Assembly: GCA_003162935.1 (NCBI GenBank)
Contig: PLUW01000007.1
Location: forward strand, 1-52,059
Source: Acidobacteriaceae bacterium
Lineage (GTDB): Bacteria; Acidobacteriota; Terriglobia; Terriglobales; Acidobacteriaceae
Direction of reading: 5' to 3'
DNA: 52,059 nucleotides
Both the position numbers and the translations under genes were made by a program. This document shows, piece after piece, positions 44,825-52,059 of this stretch; within the stretch, counting starts at the first letter, position 1, and each line of letters starts with the position of its first letter. The notes beneath the pieces are model-generated. The model did not search any database. It saw only the letters and a list, made by a program, of their open reading frames with translations, and was not told where the DNA came from.

Positions 44825-45457
44825 ATGCAGAGTAGAGCGGCAATTTTGGACGCGATCAATAAGACGATTACACGTTCGGAGAGCTTGACGGAGCAGGCGA
44901 AGGCCACGCACCGCGGAAGTGTTGAAGCGGCATTTTCTGGCGCGGGTTTTCCCGCGGAGACCAAGGCGAAACTGGCCATGATCAGAAAGATTCAGCCAAA
45001 CAGCGGTTTTGCGAAGGGCAGCGTTGCCGACACGTTTGGTTCGACGGGCCATCCGTCCGATGAACTGTTTCCGCAGGGCACGGGCGAGATTCACGAGTTC
45101 TCTGCAGAGGATCTCGTAAGCGTGGGACCGAAGCCGGACGCGCCCGAATACTACGCGCGATTTCGCGAAATAATGGCTTCGCAATATCCGACGATTCAGG
45201 CGATGCAGAACGTCACACCGCCGACGCCTGGCGGCACGTTTGAACAGCGTTACAGCCAAAGCACGGCGCCGCGATACGAGCCCACGTCCGGCCCGCCAAT
45301 TGTCGAATCGCCGGACAAGGCGCGCACCTCGACGCTGCAGAAATCTACAGCACAAACGCGACTGGCGAAGCTGGCACGATTGGAAGAGCTTGTCACTTTG
45401 TTGGCGCTTTACGCTGGCGGAAACGATGAGGCAGGCGCCGCGCTCGGGATTCGGTAA
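44825..45457 (+). CDS. Hypothetical mobile-element protein
   Basis: 210-aa ORF preceded by GGAGAGACAG. Confidence 0.6.
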   Translation: MQSRAAILDAINKTITRSESLTEQAKATHRGSVEAAFSGAGFPAETKAKLAMIRKIQPNSGFAKGSVADTFGSTGHPSDELFPQGTGEIHEFSAEDLVSVGPKPDAPEYYARFREIMASQYPTIQAMQNVTPPTPGGTFEQRYSQSTAPRYEPTSGPPIVESPDKARTSTLQKSTAQTRLAKLARLEELVTLLALYAGGNDEAGAALGIR

Positions 45458-45528
45458 AGAGAAATTCGCCGCGGGGTGGATGGCCTCCATGGCCGTGGCG
45501 GGTTGCGCTGTTTGACGAGTCGCAGCGC

Positions 45529-45562
45529 AAAAGCGGGAGCGGGCGGCACCGCTCCTGCTTTT
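45529..45562 (+). terminator. Strong stem-loop terminator
   Basis: AAAAGCGGGAGCGG-GCGGCA-CCGCTCCTGCTTTT (13/14 paired) followed by AGTTTA. Confidence 0.8.
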
Positions 45563-45770
45563 AGTTTACGTTCGCCAAGGTGCTCCGTTTCTCACTTGGC
45601 GCGGCCTGCCGGCGGCGTCCATCCGCTGTGAGTGGGCAACAGGTGGCGGGAGTTTTTGGTGATTCATAGCCACCAATCCTCCTCCCGTCACCTGGAAAAA
45701 GTTGGTGCTGGGCGTGCTTTCTCCTTGTGCGCCGCGGCGCTAGGGGCGGTCTAAACGGGCCGCCTTTTTT
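45563..45770 (+). ncRNA. Candidate structured RNA / regulatory or packaging region
   Basis: CGCCAAG-N15-CTTGGCG; CAGGTGGCGGGAG...CTCCCGTCACCTG nested with TTGGTG...CACCAA; GCGCCGCGGCGC; final GGCGG-N10-CCGCC-TTTTTT. Confidence 0.4.
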
Positions 45771-45782
45771 AAAGGCCCATGA

Positions 45783-45977
45783 ATGGCACAGCAGAACTTC
45801 GCAAAATACTTACCAACTCCGCACGGCGGGAAACCACTGGCGACACTCAGTCAGCGCGCGGTCTATGCACTGTGGCGTGCGGACCTGATCCGGCACCTGG
45901 AAACCATCGCGAAGATCACGAGCGCGGCGCGCGACTGGCAGTTGGCGATTCAGATTCGCAAGTTGCTCCCTCGCTGA
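45783..45977 (+). CDS. Small hypothetical protein (64 aa)
   Basis: MAQQNFAKYLPTPHGGKPLATLSQRAVYALWRADLIRHLETIAKI... Confidence 0.5.
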   Translation: MAQQNFAKYLPTPHGGKPLATLSQRAVYALWRADLIRHLETIAKITSAARDWQLAIQIRKLLPR

Positions 45978-46014
45978 AAGTTTTCCACAGGGAACTCCAC
46001 AGTGGGAACTCAAA

Positions 46015-46683
46015 ATGAGACGCGCCTGTGTTTTCAATGAGTTGAAAAACGAAAAGTTGGAGTTTTCCCACAAGCCCGCTTTCTTCTCCCGTCGCCGCTT
46101 TTCTGACGCCCCAAGGATCAAGCTAAGAGCTATCATCCCAGACTGGGACCAGATGCAGACCTACCAGCTTGAAACTTTCCTGTCCGAATCGTTCCCCACA
46201 CCGCCAGACTATTTCTGCTGTACCACGATACACGGAATTGTGGACCCGGACGCGGGACCACTGCTCTACATCTTTTCTCGAAAGACCGCGCTATCGGTTC
46301 AGAAGGACGAACACTTCAAAACAGCGGTGCAGCCGCTTCAACAAGTAGGTCAGCTAAAAATCGTGCTAGCGGACGAGCCTCTGTCTTTTGAGGAGTGGGA
46401 TGCATTTTGTTGGCAAGAGGTCCGCGCGTCTGCGGTCATCACCGACCTGCTGGCGGTGAAAAAGCTAGATCATCGATTGATGTTACTCAATCCGACCCAA
46501 GTATTAACCAACGACCCCAAAAGCATCGTCCGCCGTTCGTCCCAAACCGGCCGCAACCGTCCCGAAGGAACGGTTTCCGAGATCTGCGATCACTGTCTTG
46601 ACGTGCTCACTCGTCACCCTGACGGAGATCGCGCTGCGATCAGATATGACATGCTAATGGGCCCGCACTCTGGTTACAGGTGA
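46015..46683 (+). CDS. Hypothetical protein
   Basis: 222-aa ORF without recognised domain. Confidence 0.55.
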   Translation: MRRACVFNELKNEKLEFSHKPAFFSRRRFSDAPRIKLRAIIPDWDQMQTYQLETFLSESFPTPPDYFCCTTIHGIVDPDAGPLLYIFSRKTALSVQKDEHFKTAVQPLQQVGQLKIVLADEPLSFEEWDAFCWQEVRASAVITDLLAVKKLDHRLMLLNPTQVLTNDPKSIVRRSSQTGRNRPEGTVSEICDHCLDVLTRHPDGDRAAIRYDMLMGPHSGYR

Positions 46684-46715
46684 GCGTTTTGACTGGCGCG
46701 CGACAACCCGAAACG

Positions 46716-47229
46716 CTACTTGTTGATGATCGCTTTAATCTGTGCAACGGTCAGTTCGTGCCGATGCTGATAATCACCGGCTGCACGCCACTTAGAGAGC
46801 ATCTCGACGTAGCGGCCGGTAGTCTGCGAATGCGTATTTAATTCGCAGTCCTTCAATATCTTCGTCCAACGTTGTCCCTCGTCCCTTAAAAACCGGATGA
46901 AAACGTAGTGAGCAGTCTCGTTGTTCCCGTCGAAGCCATGGAAGGTCACGTCTTCAAGAGCCAACCCTTCCTTGTCGGCCAAGTGCTCGAAGCTCTGGCG
47001 CAGCGATGTGTGCATATCGAGTACGTCATAGACGTACCGGCAATCATCGAGGCTCATTTCCTCAACGATCTCCTGGGAAAACTTGCTCATACAACAGCGT
47101 GTACCCGTCTTCGAGAATCTTGCGGTTCTTCGCGAAGTGCTCACCGTTAGGGTGATAGAGCTTTTCGAGGATCGCAAACTGATTGGCTAGTTGTAGACGT
47201 TCCACTGGTGTGAGAGTTTCAACTTTCAT
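46716..47229 (-). pseudogene. YfbU-family protein split by an apparent +1 frameshift near 47075-47085
   Basis: N-part MKVETLTPVERLQLANQFAILEKLYHPNGEHFAKNRKILEDGYTLLYEQ and C-part FSQEIVEEMSLDDCRYVYDVLDMHTSLRQSFEHLADKEGLALEDVTFHGFDGNNETAHYVFIRF lie in adjacent frames. Confidence 0.75.
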
Positions 47230-47550
47230 TTTTCCATCCTTCCCTTCGCGTCGCTGACGCCGATCCTTTACAGAACCATCTAGTGTAAACGCGGGCAACG
47301 TCTACAGCCTACGCCCGACGCGCACAGCCTAGCCAGGGCAGCGCTCCAGCGCCCGAGCGACCGATTACACCCCCAAAACCGTCCTAGACCCTCTACAGCG
47401 CTTCTTACTCCCCAAAACTACGACTCCCTGCTCACTTACAACGCCCGGAACCCCGTTGCGCAACACATCACGCGATTACGCAACAGATTCGCAACAATCT
47501 ATAATCCGGATCAGAACCGTAGTTACTCGCAACACGCGGAGAATCACGCT

Positions 47551-48081
47551 ATGCCTCCAAGTTGCACTATCTGCCGTCATCCTGAGAAGTTGGCCATCGA
47601 GGATTTGCTCTTGCGCAACAGGCTGAGTTTGCGCGTTGTAGCGGAAAGAACCGGCGTGAGCGCGTGGGCCCTGCATCGACACAAGCGGCACCTGTCGCAA
47701 GCGGTGATTGACGCGGCACAGGTTGCGGGCGCCAGTTCTCTCCTGGCGCGAATTGAGGCGGTGCTAGCGGAAGTGCAGGACATTGCGACAAAGGCGAAGC
47801 GCTCGAAGGACTGGCCCGCGGCGCTGCAAGCGCTGAAAGAGTTGCGCGCCTGCTTACAACTGATCGGTCGCGTGAGCGGTGAGTTACAGCAGCAGCCAAC
47901 CGCGGGCGAACTGCATCTGCATCGCCACCAGCATGTGCACCTGGCACCGACACAGAGCCCGCATGAGCTCGATCTGCAGATCGCAGAGCACGTGCGCGAG
48001 GCGACGGATAACTTCAATCCTCGCGAGATAGAGCGACTCAAGCAACTTGTGGAAAGCGCTCTGCCGGCGTTGCCGGCGTAG
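47551..48081 (+). CDS. HTH protein with N-terminal CxxC; small-terminase-like candidate
   Basis: CTICRHPEKLAIEDLLLRNRLSLRVVAERTGVSAWALHRHKRHL plus helical C-terminus. Confidence 0.5.
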   Translation: MPPSCTICRHPEKLAIEDLLLRNRLSLRVVAERTGVSAWALHRHKRHLSQAVIDAAQVAGASSLLARIEAVLAEVQDIATKAKRSKDWPAALQALKELRACLQLIGRVSGELQQQPTAGELHLHRHQHVHLAPTQSPHELDLQIAEHVREATDNFNPREIERLKQLVESALPALPA

Positions 48082-48205
48082 GTTACTCACGCCTAGCGCA
48101 GGCGTTGTTCTACGCAATCGCGTGATTCCATGCGGCTAAAACTGGCCGTTGCAAACTCTTTGCAGACTCACTCCCGTTCCGAAGGTTTTTCCGCGTCGAG
48201 GGTCA

Positions 48206-49060
48206 TCAGTTTCCGAGTAGTAAGACTTTATCCGTCTGCCATTGGCCGCGAATCAGAAAGCCGATCGTGACTTTATCCCCCGCCGAACGGTTCACTAGTG
48301 CCGCTGCTAGCTCCATTGGAGTCCTTACGGGCTTGCCGTCCACCGCGTTAATTACATCGCCTACATGGATGCCAGCGAGCGCCGCTACGCTGTTCGGCGC
48401 TTCGTCCGTAATCTCCGCCCCTGGATTCGCTCCCACCGTGACCATGATTCCGAGTGAGGATATTTTCATTCCTGCGCTTGGAGCCGTTGGAGCCGACTGA
48501 CGCGGCGATGCAGGCGCGTGCTCTGTGCGGCCAAAGCTGTACACGATTCCGACTGAGGCTCGGACGTTGTTCTGTGTTACCGATGGACCGCCTGTGATGT
48601 TGTGCCGCGTGAAAACGTAGTCAGCCGATGCCCGAACAGAAAGTGGGCCAGACACTTTCCATTGCACTCCACCGCCGAACGCTCCCGCTAGGCTGTCTTG
48701 AGACAGGGACATTCCTGACGCGCTCCCGGTGAGATGATCGCCGCCGATCAGCGCATGAACAAAGAACGGTTTGAAATTGATGCGCGGGCCGGCGCCATAG
48801 GAATAGTCCGTCACAGACACACCGCTGAGATTCTTGTAATAGCCCGCTACGTCGGCCTCTGCCGCGAACCACTTGTTAAAGTTGCCAGAGATTGATGTTT
48901 CCCAACCATTGATGCTCTGACGGGACTTTGTGAGTCCGTTTGTATCGATACTTCCATAGGAGTATCCGCCAAATAGATCAGCGCGTGAGTCTTGGGCGAC
49001 GGCGAAACCGGAAACGACAAGGCACACTAGGAAGGCACAGATGCAGCGCACGGTAATCAC
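48206..49060 (-). CDS. Outer-membrane beta-barrel protein with C-terminal PDZ domain
   Basis: Signal peptide; DLFGGYSYGSIDTNG...VRASVGIVYSFGRTEH barrel; PDZ EAPNSVAALAGIHVGDVINAVDGKPVRTPMELAAAL. Confidence 0.8.
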   Translation of the reverse strand: MITVRCICAFLVCLVVSGFAVAQDSRADLFGGYSYGSIDTNGLTKSRQSINGWETSISGNFNKWFAAEADVAGYYKNLSGVSVTDYSYGAGPRINFKPFFVHALIGGDHLTGSASGMSLSQDSLAGAFGGGVQWKVSGPLSVRASADYVFTRHNITGGPSVTQNNVRASVGIVYSFGRTEHAPASPRQSAPTAPSAGMKISSLGIMVTVGANPGAEITDEAPNSVAALAGIHVGDVINAVDGKPVRTPMELAAALVNRSAGDKVTIGFLIRGQWQTDKVLLLGN

Positions 49061-49119
49061 CTCTTTCAGGGAACCTACCTATGGCACATCAACGCGTTTG
49101 TTCTGTCTATGGGGCGGGT

Positions 49120-49133
49120 CACATCTTGATGTG
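49120..49133. promoter_or_regulatory. Operator-like palindrome CACATC-TT-GATGTG in a divergent intergenic region
   Basis: Perfect 6-bp arms; extra half-site GCACATCAA at 49084-49092 pairs with TTGATGTGC at 49126-49134. Confidence 0.4.
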
Positions 49134-49233
49134 CGGCAATCACGCACAGCCGGAACACGAGCCAGACTGCCTTCCATTCGGACCGATTCGTGACAGAAAA
49201 AACGCTGGCGATCGCGTCCAATTCGGCTAGTAT

Positions 49234-50133
49234 GTGGATATAAGAACCCGAAGCGCGCTTGTAACTGCAGCACCAGCGGGACGCCCTACCGTTTCGCTGG
49301 CTTCGGGACTCACTGTAGGGAGTGAGCAGATGCCGCGCAGATCATCACCGCTTCGCAACGTGCCACAGATCGTTTCTCAGATCCCCCGGTTTGCCTACCG
49401 ATCGCCGGAAGTGCTGAATCCCGAAGTTGAAAAGCGTTTTTTGCTGGTGCTCTTGGGACAACTCACTCCCGATGAGCACGCTGAGCTTGAGAGACTGTTG
49501 ACGTGCTCCGAGACGGAGCGCAAAGCGGCTGCGGGCTCGGCAATCGTGCGCTCGATTCACGCAAAAGTGGATGAGTTACTGATCAATCAAGTGGTCACAT
49601 TCGGCTGGACTCTTACACAAACCGCGATCGCGAGCGACCGCTTCAAGGCATGGGATAACGATCTGGACGGGCCAGACAAAATCATGCGATTCGCGCGAGC
49701 ATGGAAGCGCTCGGTACTTATCTCGCAGGGCAAACAGAACGCACCGGACGATGATCCGACGCTGTATGTCTTCAAGCAAGAGACAGTCCCACAACTGCGC
49801 CAAGTGCTCAGGCAGTTACATCATTGGTTCGCCGTTCAACGCATGAGCGTCTCCAACGATGCGCTCATTAAGCAGTTTGAAACGATCGTGCGGAGCGATG
49901 CTGGCGTGTTCCACTTGGCCGGCAGCAACCTGGATTTATGGCTCGCCTTTCTGCGCTCTGATCCGCGATATCTTCTGACCGCGATCAGCGCCAGTCGTCA
50001 CAAGCCGGGCTCTATGTTCGATGATTGGTGGACGTGGTTGCGGCGTCGGAATGATGCGAAAAAGACGCGTGACAACATCTCGAAACTAGCCCCGATTGCC
50101 TCTGCTGTTTTTGTTCCCCGCCTGAATCCCTAA
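49234..50133 (+). CDS. Hypothetical protein (start uncertain; MPRRSS is an alternative)
   Basis: About 270-299 aa ORF, helical. Confidence 0.55.
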   Translation: MDIRTRSALVTAAPAGRPTVSLASGLTVGSEQMPRRSSPLRNVPQIVSQIPRFAYRSPEVLNPEVEKRFLLVLLGQLTPDEHAELERLLTCSETERKAAAGSAIVRSIHAKVDELLINQVVTFGWTLTQTAIASDRFKAWDNDLDGPDKIMRFARAWKRSVLISQGKQNAPDDDPTLYVFKQETVPQLRQVLRQLHHWFAVQRMSVSNDALIKQFETIVRSDAGVFHLAGSNLDLWLAFLRSDPRYLLTAISASRHKPGSMFDDWWTWLRRRNDAKKTRDNISKLAPIASAVFVPRLNP

Positions 50134-50217
50134 GCAGCACTTTTCCACAAAGCTTCCCCCTTTTTGACTCTTACGAGGGGGTAGATTGCCGTGCTGCGCC
50201 CGATCTAACATCCGCCC

Positions 50218-50451
50218 ATGATTGCGACTGAGACTCCCGAATATCTGCGGCGCGTGCGCGGTTTTCTTGGCCTGACGCTGCGAGGCGTGGAATTGGCAAC
50301 CGGGATTCCCGCCTATCGGTTGTCCGAAGCGGAATCAGGCCGACGCGCGCTCACTCAGGGGCAGTCCATCACTCTCGCCAATTTCTACCGGCAGCGAATT
50401 TCACATGTGCGGATGCAGGCGAGGGAAGGCTGCTTGGAGGGATTCGTTTAA
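50218..50451 (+). CDS. Small XRE-type HTH regulator
   Basis: YLRRVRGFLGLTLRGVELATGIPAYRLSEAESGRRALTQGQSITLANFY. Confidence 0.7.
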   Translation: MIATETPEYLRRVRGFLGLTLRGVELATGIPAYRLSEAESGRRALTQGQSITLANFYRQRISHVRMQAREGCLEGFV

Positions 50452-50507
50452 AGGAAAGCGCGGCGCCCACGGTCCGGTCAGGTTGCGGGCGCCACAAAGG
50501 AGAAACG

Positions 50508-50894
50508 ATGGAACGGCTTGAACGTAACACGACAGCGGTTGAGGAGCAAGTTTCGCGACTGCGTAGTCATCTCCTCGGTGCCGCGGCCGTCCTGCGCGAC
50601 CGCTCCCGTAATTTGCTATCGGGAAATCATGCGAAGAGATTGCGACGGCTGGCAGCGCTGATCGAGGCGGCAACTCCTGGCCTGGCCATCCTTGTCGGGT
50701 TACCAGATCATCCGTCGGACCGGCGCGACCTGGACGCGATCGAGGCGTCACGGAATGCGCTGTGCATGGCCTGCAGGCTCCCGAGGGAACGTCACACGAC
50801 GCGCGGGCGATGCATGACGGGCAAAGGGCGGTGGAGTCCGGTCTCCGCGCAACTCTTGCTTCTTGAGAATCCGAAAGTGGAGGTGCGCGCGTGA
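50508..50894 (+). CDS. Hypothetical protein
   Basis: 128-aa ORF after AAAGGAGAAACG; 4-bp overlap with the next gene. Confidence 0.55.
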   Translation: MERLERNTTAVEEQVSRLRSHLLGAAAVLRDRSRNLLSGNHAKRLRRLAALIEAATPGLAILVGLPDHPSDRRDLDAIEASRNALCMACRLPRERHTTRGRCMTGKGRWSPVSAQLLLLENPKVEVRA

Positions 50895-51214
50895 CTGGCA
50901 TTATCCCCGATGAGACGCAAGAGGGCCGCATCCTTCAACTACTGAAGCAGAGCGGGACGTGGGTATCTGCGCGTGATTTATCCGAAATCAGCCTTCAATA
51001 CTGCGCGAGGATCAATGGGCTTCGCAAGCGCGGCTTCGCGATCGAAAACAAGTTGGAAGTTTCCGACAGCGGGCGCCGTCGCGGGTTTTATAGGCTGAAA
51101 CCGCTCCCAGCGATGCCGCGGAGCGCTCCGAAACCAATACGCGAGACAGAGCCACAGGAGCGTCTTTTCAGTGAAGCGGTGCGTTATCGCGATCCGGAAG
51201 AGGTCGAACGGTGA
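50891..51214 (+). CDS. Winged-helix protein
   Basis: ILQLLKQSGTWVSARDLSEISLQYCARINGLRKRGFAIENKLE. Confidence 0.65.
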   Translation: MTGIIPDETQEGRILQLLKQSGTWVSARDLSEISLQYCARINGLRKRGFAIENKLEVSDSGRRRGFYRLKPLPAMPRSAPKPIRETEPQERLFSEAVRYRDPEEVER

Positions 51215-52059
51215 GCGGAGAAATTCCCGACATGGCCTTCATACGACACCGGATTCCGATTGCAGAAGTAGCGAGCGCGCTGGGGATTCGCATCGCGGGG
51301 CGCAATGTCGCGCACTGCTGGCGCGTTGGAGCACACCAAAACGGGGACCGCACCGCGAGTTTATCTTTCTACCGCAACCGCGCGAAGTGTCACGGCTGCG
51401 ATGCGGATTCGATGTCTGTGATTGATCTGGTGATCAAGCATGAGGAGTTCGAGCCGAGCCGTGCGCTGCGAGAGGCGACGGCATGGATCTGCGCGCGCTG
51501 GCCAGTTCCAACGATTGCGAAGAACGCGAAACTGTCACGGCCGGAACGCTGGGCAACGTCCCCGGTAGGGCTTTCGTCTTTTCCGCTGGAGATGTTTGTG
51601 CGCAGCGGCGTTTGGGCGGCGCTTGACGATGCGGGGCGCGCGATTCTACCAGTCCTATTCTGCTTTGCCGAGAACGGCGAAGTTTCGATCTCGTATCGCG
51701 GGCTCGCCCGCTATTCCGGCAAGGCGTCTGACACGACGATCGCGAAAGTCTTGCAGCGCTTCGCGCAGATCGGGTTGCTGCAGGTGTTACCGAAGGCGCG
51801 CGAGAATTTCCGCGACGTTAACCACTACCGTTTCACTCCTGACAGTCCGAAATTTCAGACCATGCTTTCGAGTGTGCATGAGCGCCTAAGAACGGAGCGC
51901 GACAAAGAGCGCACTCTCCGGTCTGAGTTGAGGGTGACTGCCAGTTCTAACCGTTCAACCAACCCCAAGGGCAACCCCCAAGGCGGCCCAACCCATACCC
52001 AGGTAAACCCTCTCTCCACCGTAGTGGAGTGTGAGCAAAGTGCACGCTCCACCGTGCTG
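51211..52059 (+). CDS. CHC2 zinc-finger (primase-type) protein with C-terminal winged-helix region; truncated by window end; absent from the supplied ORF track
   Basis: GTG start overlapping the previous TGA; VSGEIPDMAFIRHRIPIAEVASALGI...HCWRVGAHQNGDRTASLSFYRNRAKCHGCDADSMSVIDLVIKHE...SISYRGLARYSGKASDTTIAKVLQRFAQIGLLQV; 283 codons with no stop. Confidence 0.85.
   Translation, partial: MSGEIPDMAFIRHRIPIAEVASALGIRIAGRNVAHCWRVGAHQNGDRTASLSFYRNRAKCHGCDADSMSVIDLVIKHEEFEPSRALREATAWICARWPVPTIAKNAKLSRPERWATSPVGLSSFPLEMFVRSGVWAALDDAGRAILPVLFCFAENGEVSISYRGLARYSGKASDTTIAKVLQRFAQIGLLQVLPKARENFRDVNHYRFTPDSPKFQTMLSSVHERLRTERDKERTLRSELRVTASSNRSTNPKGNPQGGPTHTQVNPLSTVVECEQSARSTVL

Larger units (their letters stand above)
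40831..52059. mobile_element. Probable integrated phage/satellite, right end outside the window
   Basis: Begins at the split tRNA-Lys; encodes terminase, HTH and replication proteins, many small coupled orphan ORFs. Confidence 0.75.

Noticed and set aside
40870-52059. Integrase gene for the element
   Set aside because: No tyrosine or serine recombinase motif seen in any supplied or manually read frame; presumably beyond the window

Overview
The window looks like a chromosomal segment of a high-GC Acidobacteriota-type bacterium (inferred from gene content, e.g. the Oar-like TonB receptor; taxonomy not proven) joined to a phage-like mobile element on the right. Positions 1-40.8 kb are mostly housekeeping and metabolic genes: Sel1-repeat protein, dinB, MlaE/MlaF-type ABC transporter, an NtrC-type regulator with a PDZ-containing sensor kinase, class III aminotransferase, FtcD, Oar-like TonB receptor, bS21, MtaB, FecR-like protein, RodA, RNase E/G, PurU, two PYROXD2/phytoene-desaturase-like flavoproteins, a GcvT-like protein and two APC permeases. 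At 40831-40868 the 5' half of a tRNA-Lys(UUU) gene stops in the anticodon loop. Everything to its right (terminase large subunit, zinc-ribbon proteins, small orphan ORFs, a frameshifted YfbU gene, a beta-barrel+PDZ protein, HTH proteins and a CHC2 zinc-finger replication protein running off the window) looks like an integrated phage or satellite whose other end lies outside. The strongest candidates for something undescribed are: (1) a tandem pair of structured elements upstream of dinB with mutually exclusive hairpins, compensatory changes and a G-tract tail; (2) a family of heptad-periodic, often palindromic elements at about seven loci, one lying in frame inside mtaB; (3) a five-hairpin intergenic block in the mobile element; (4) an RNase E/G whose S1 region is split by about 480 disordered residues; (5) a flavoprotein/GcvT/permease/PurU neighbourhood that suggests an uncharacterised one-carbon (demethylation) pathway. 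All calls come from reading the sequence and the supplied ORFs; no database search was run.
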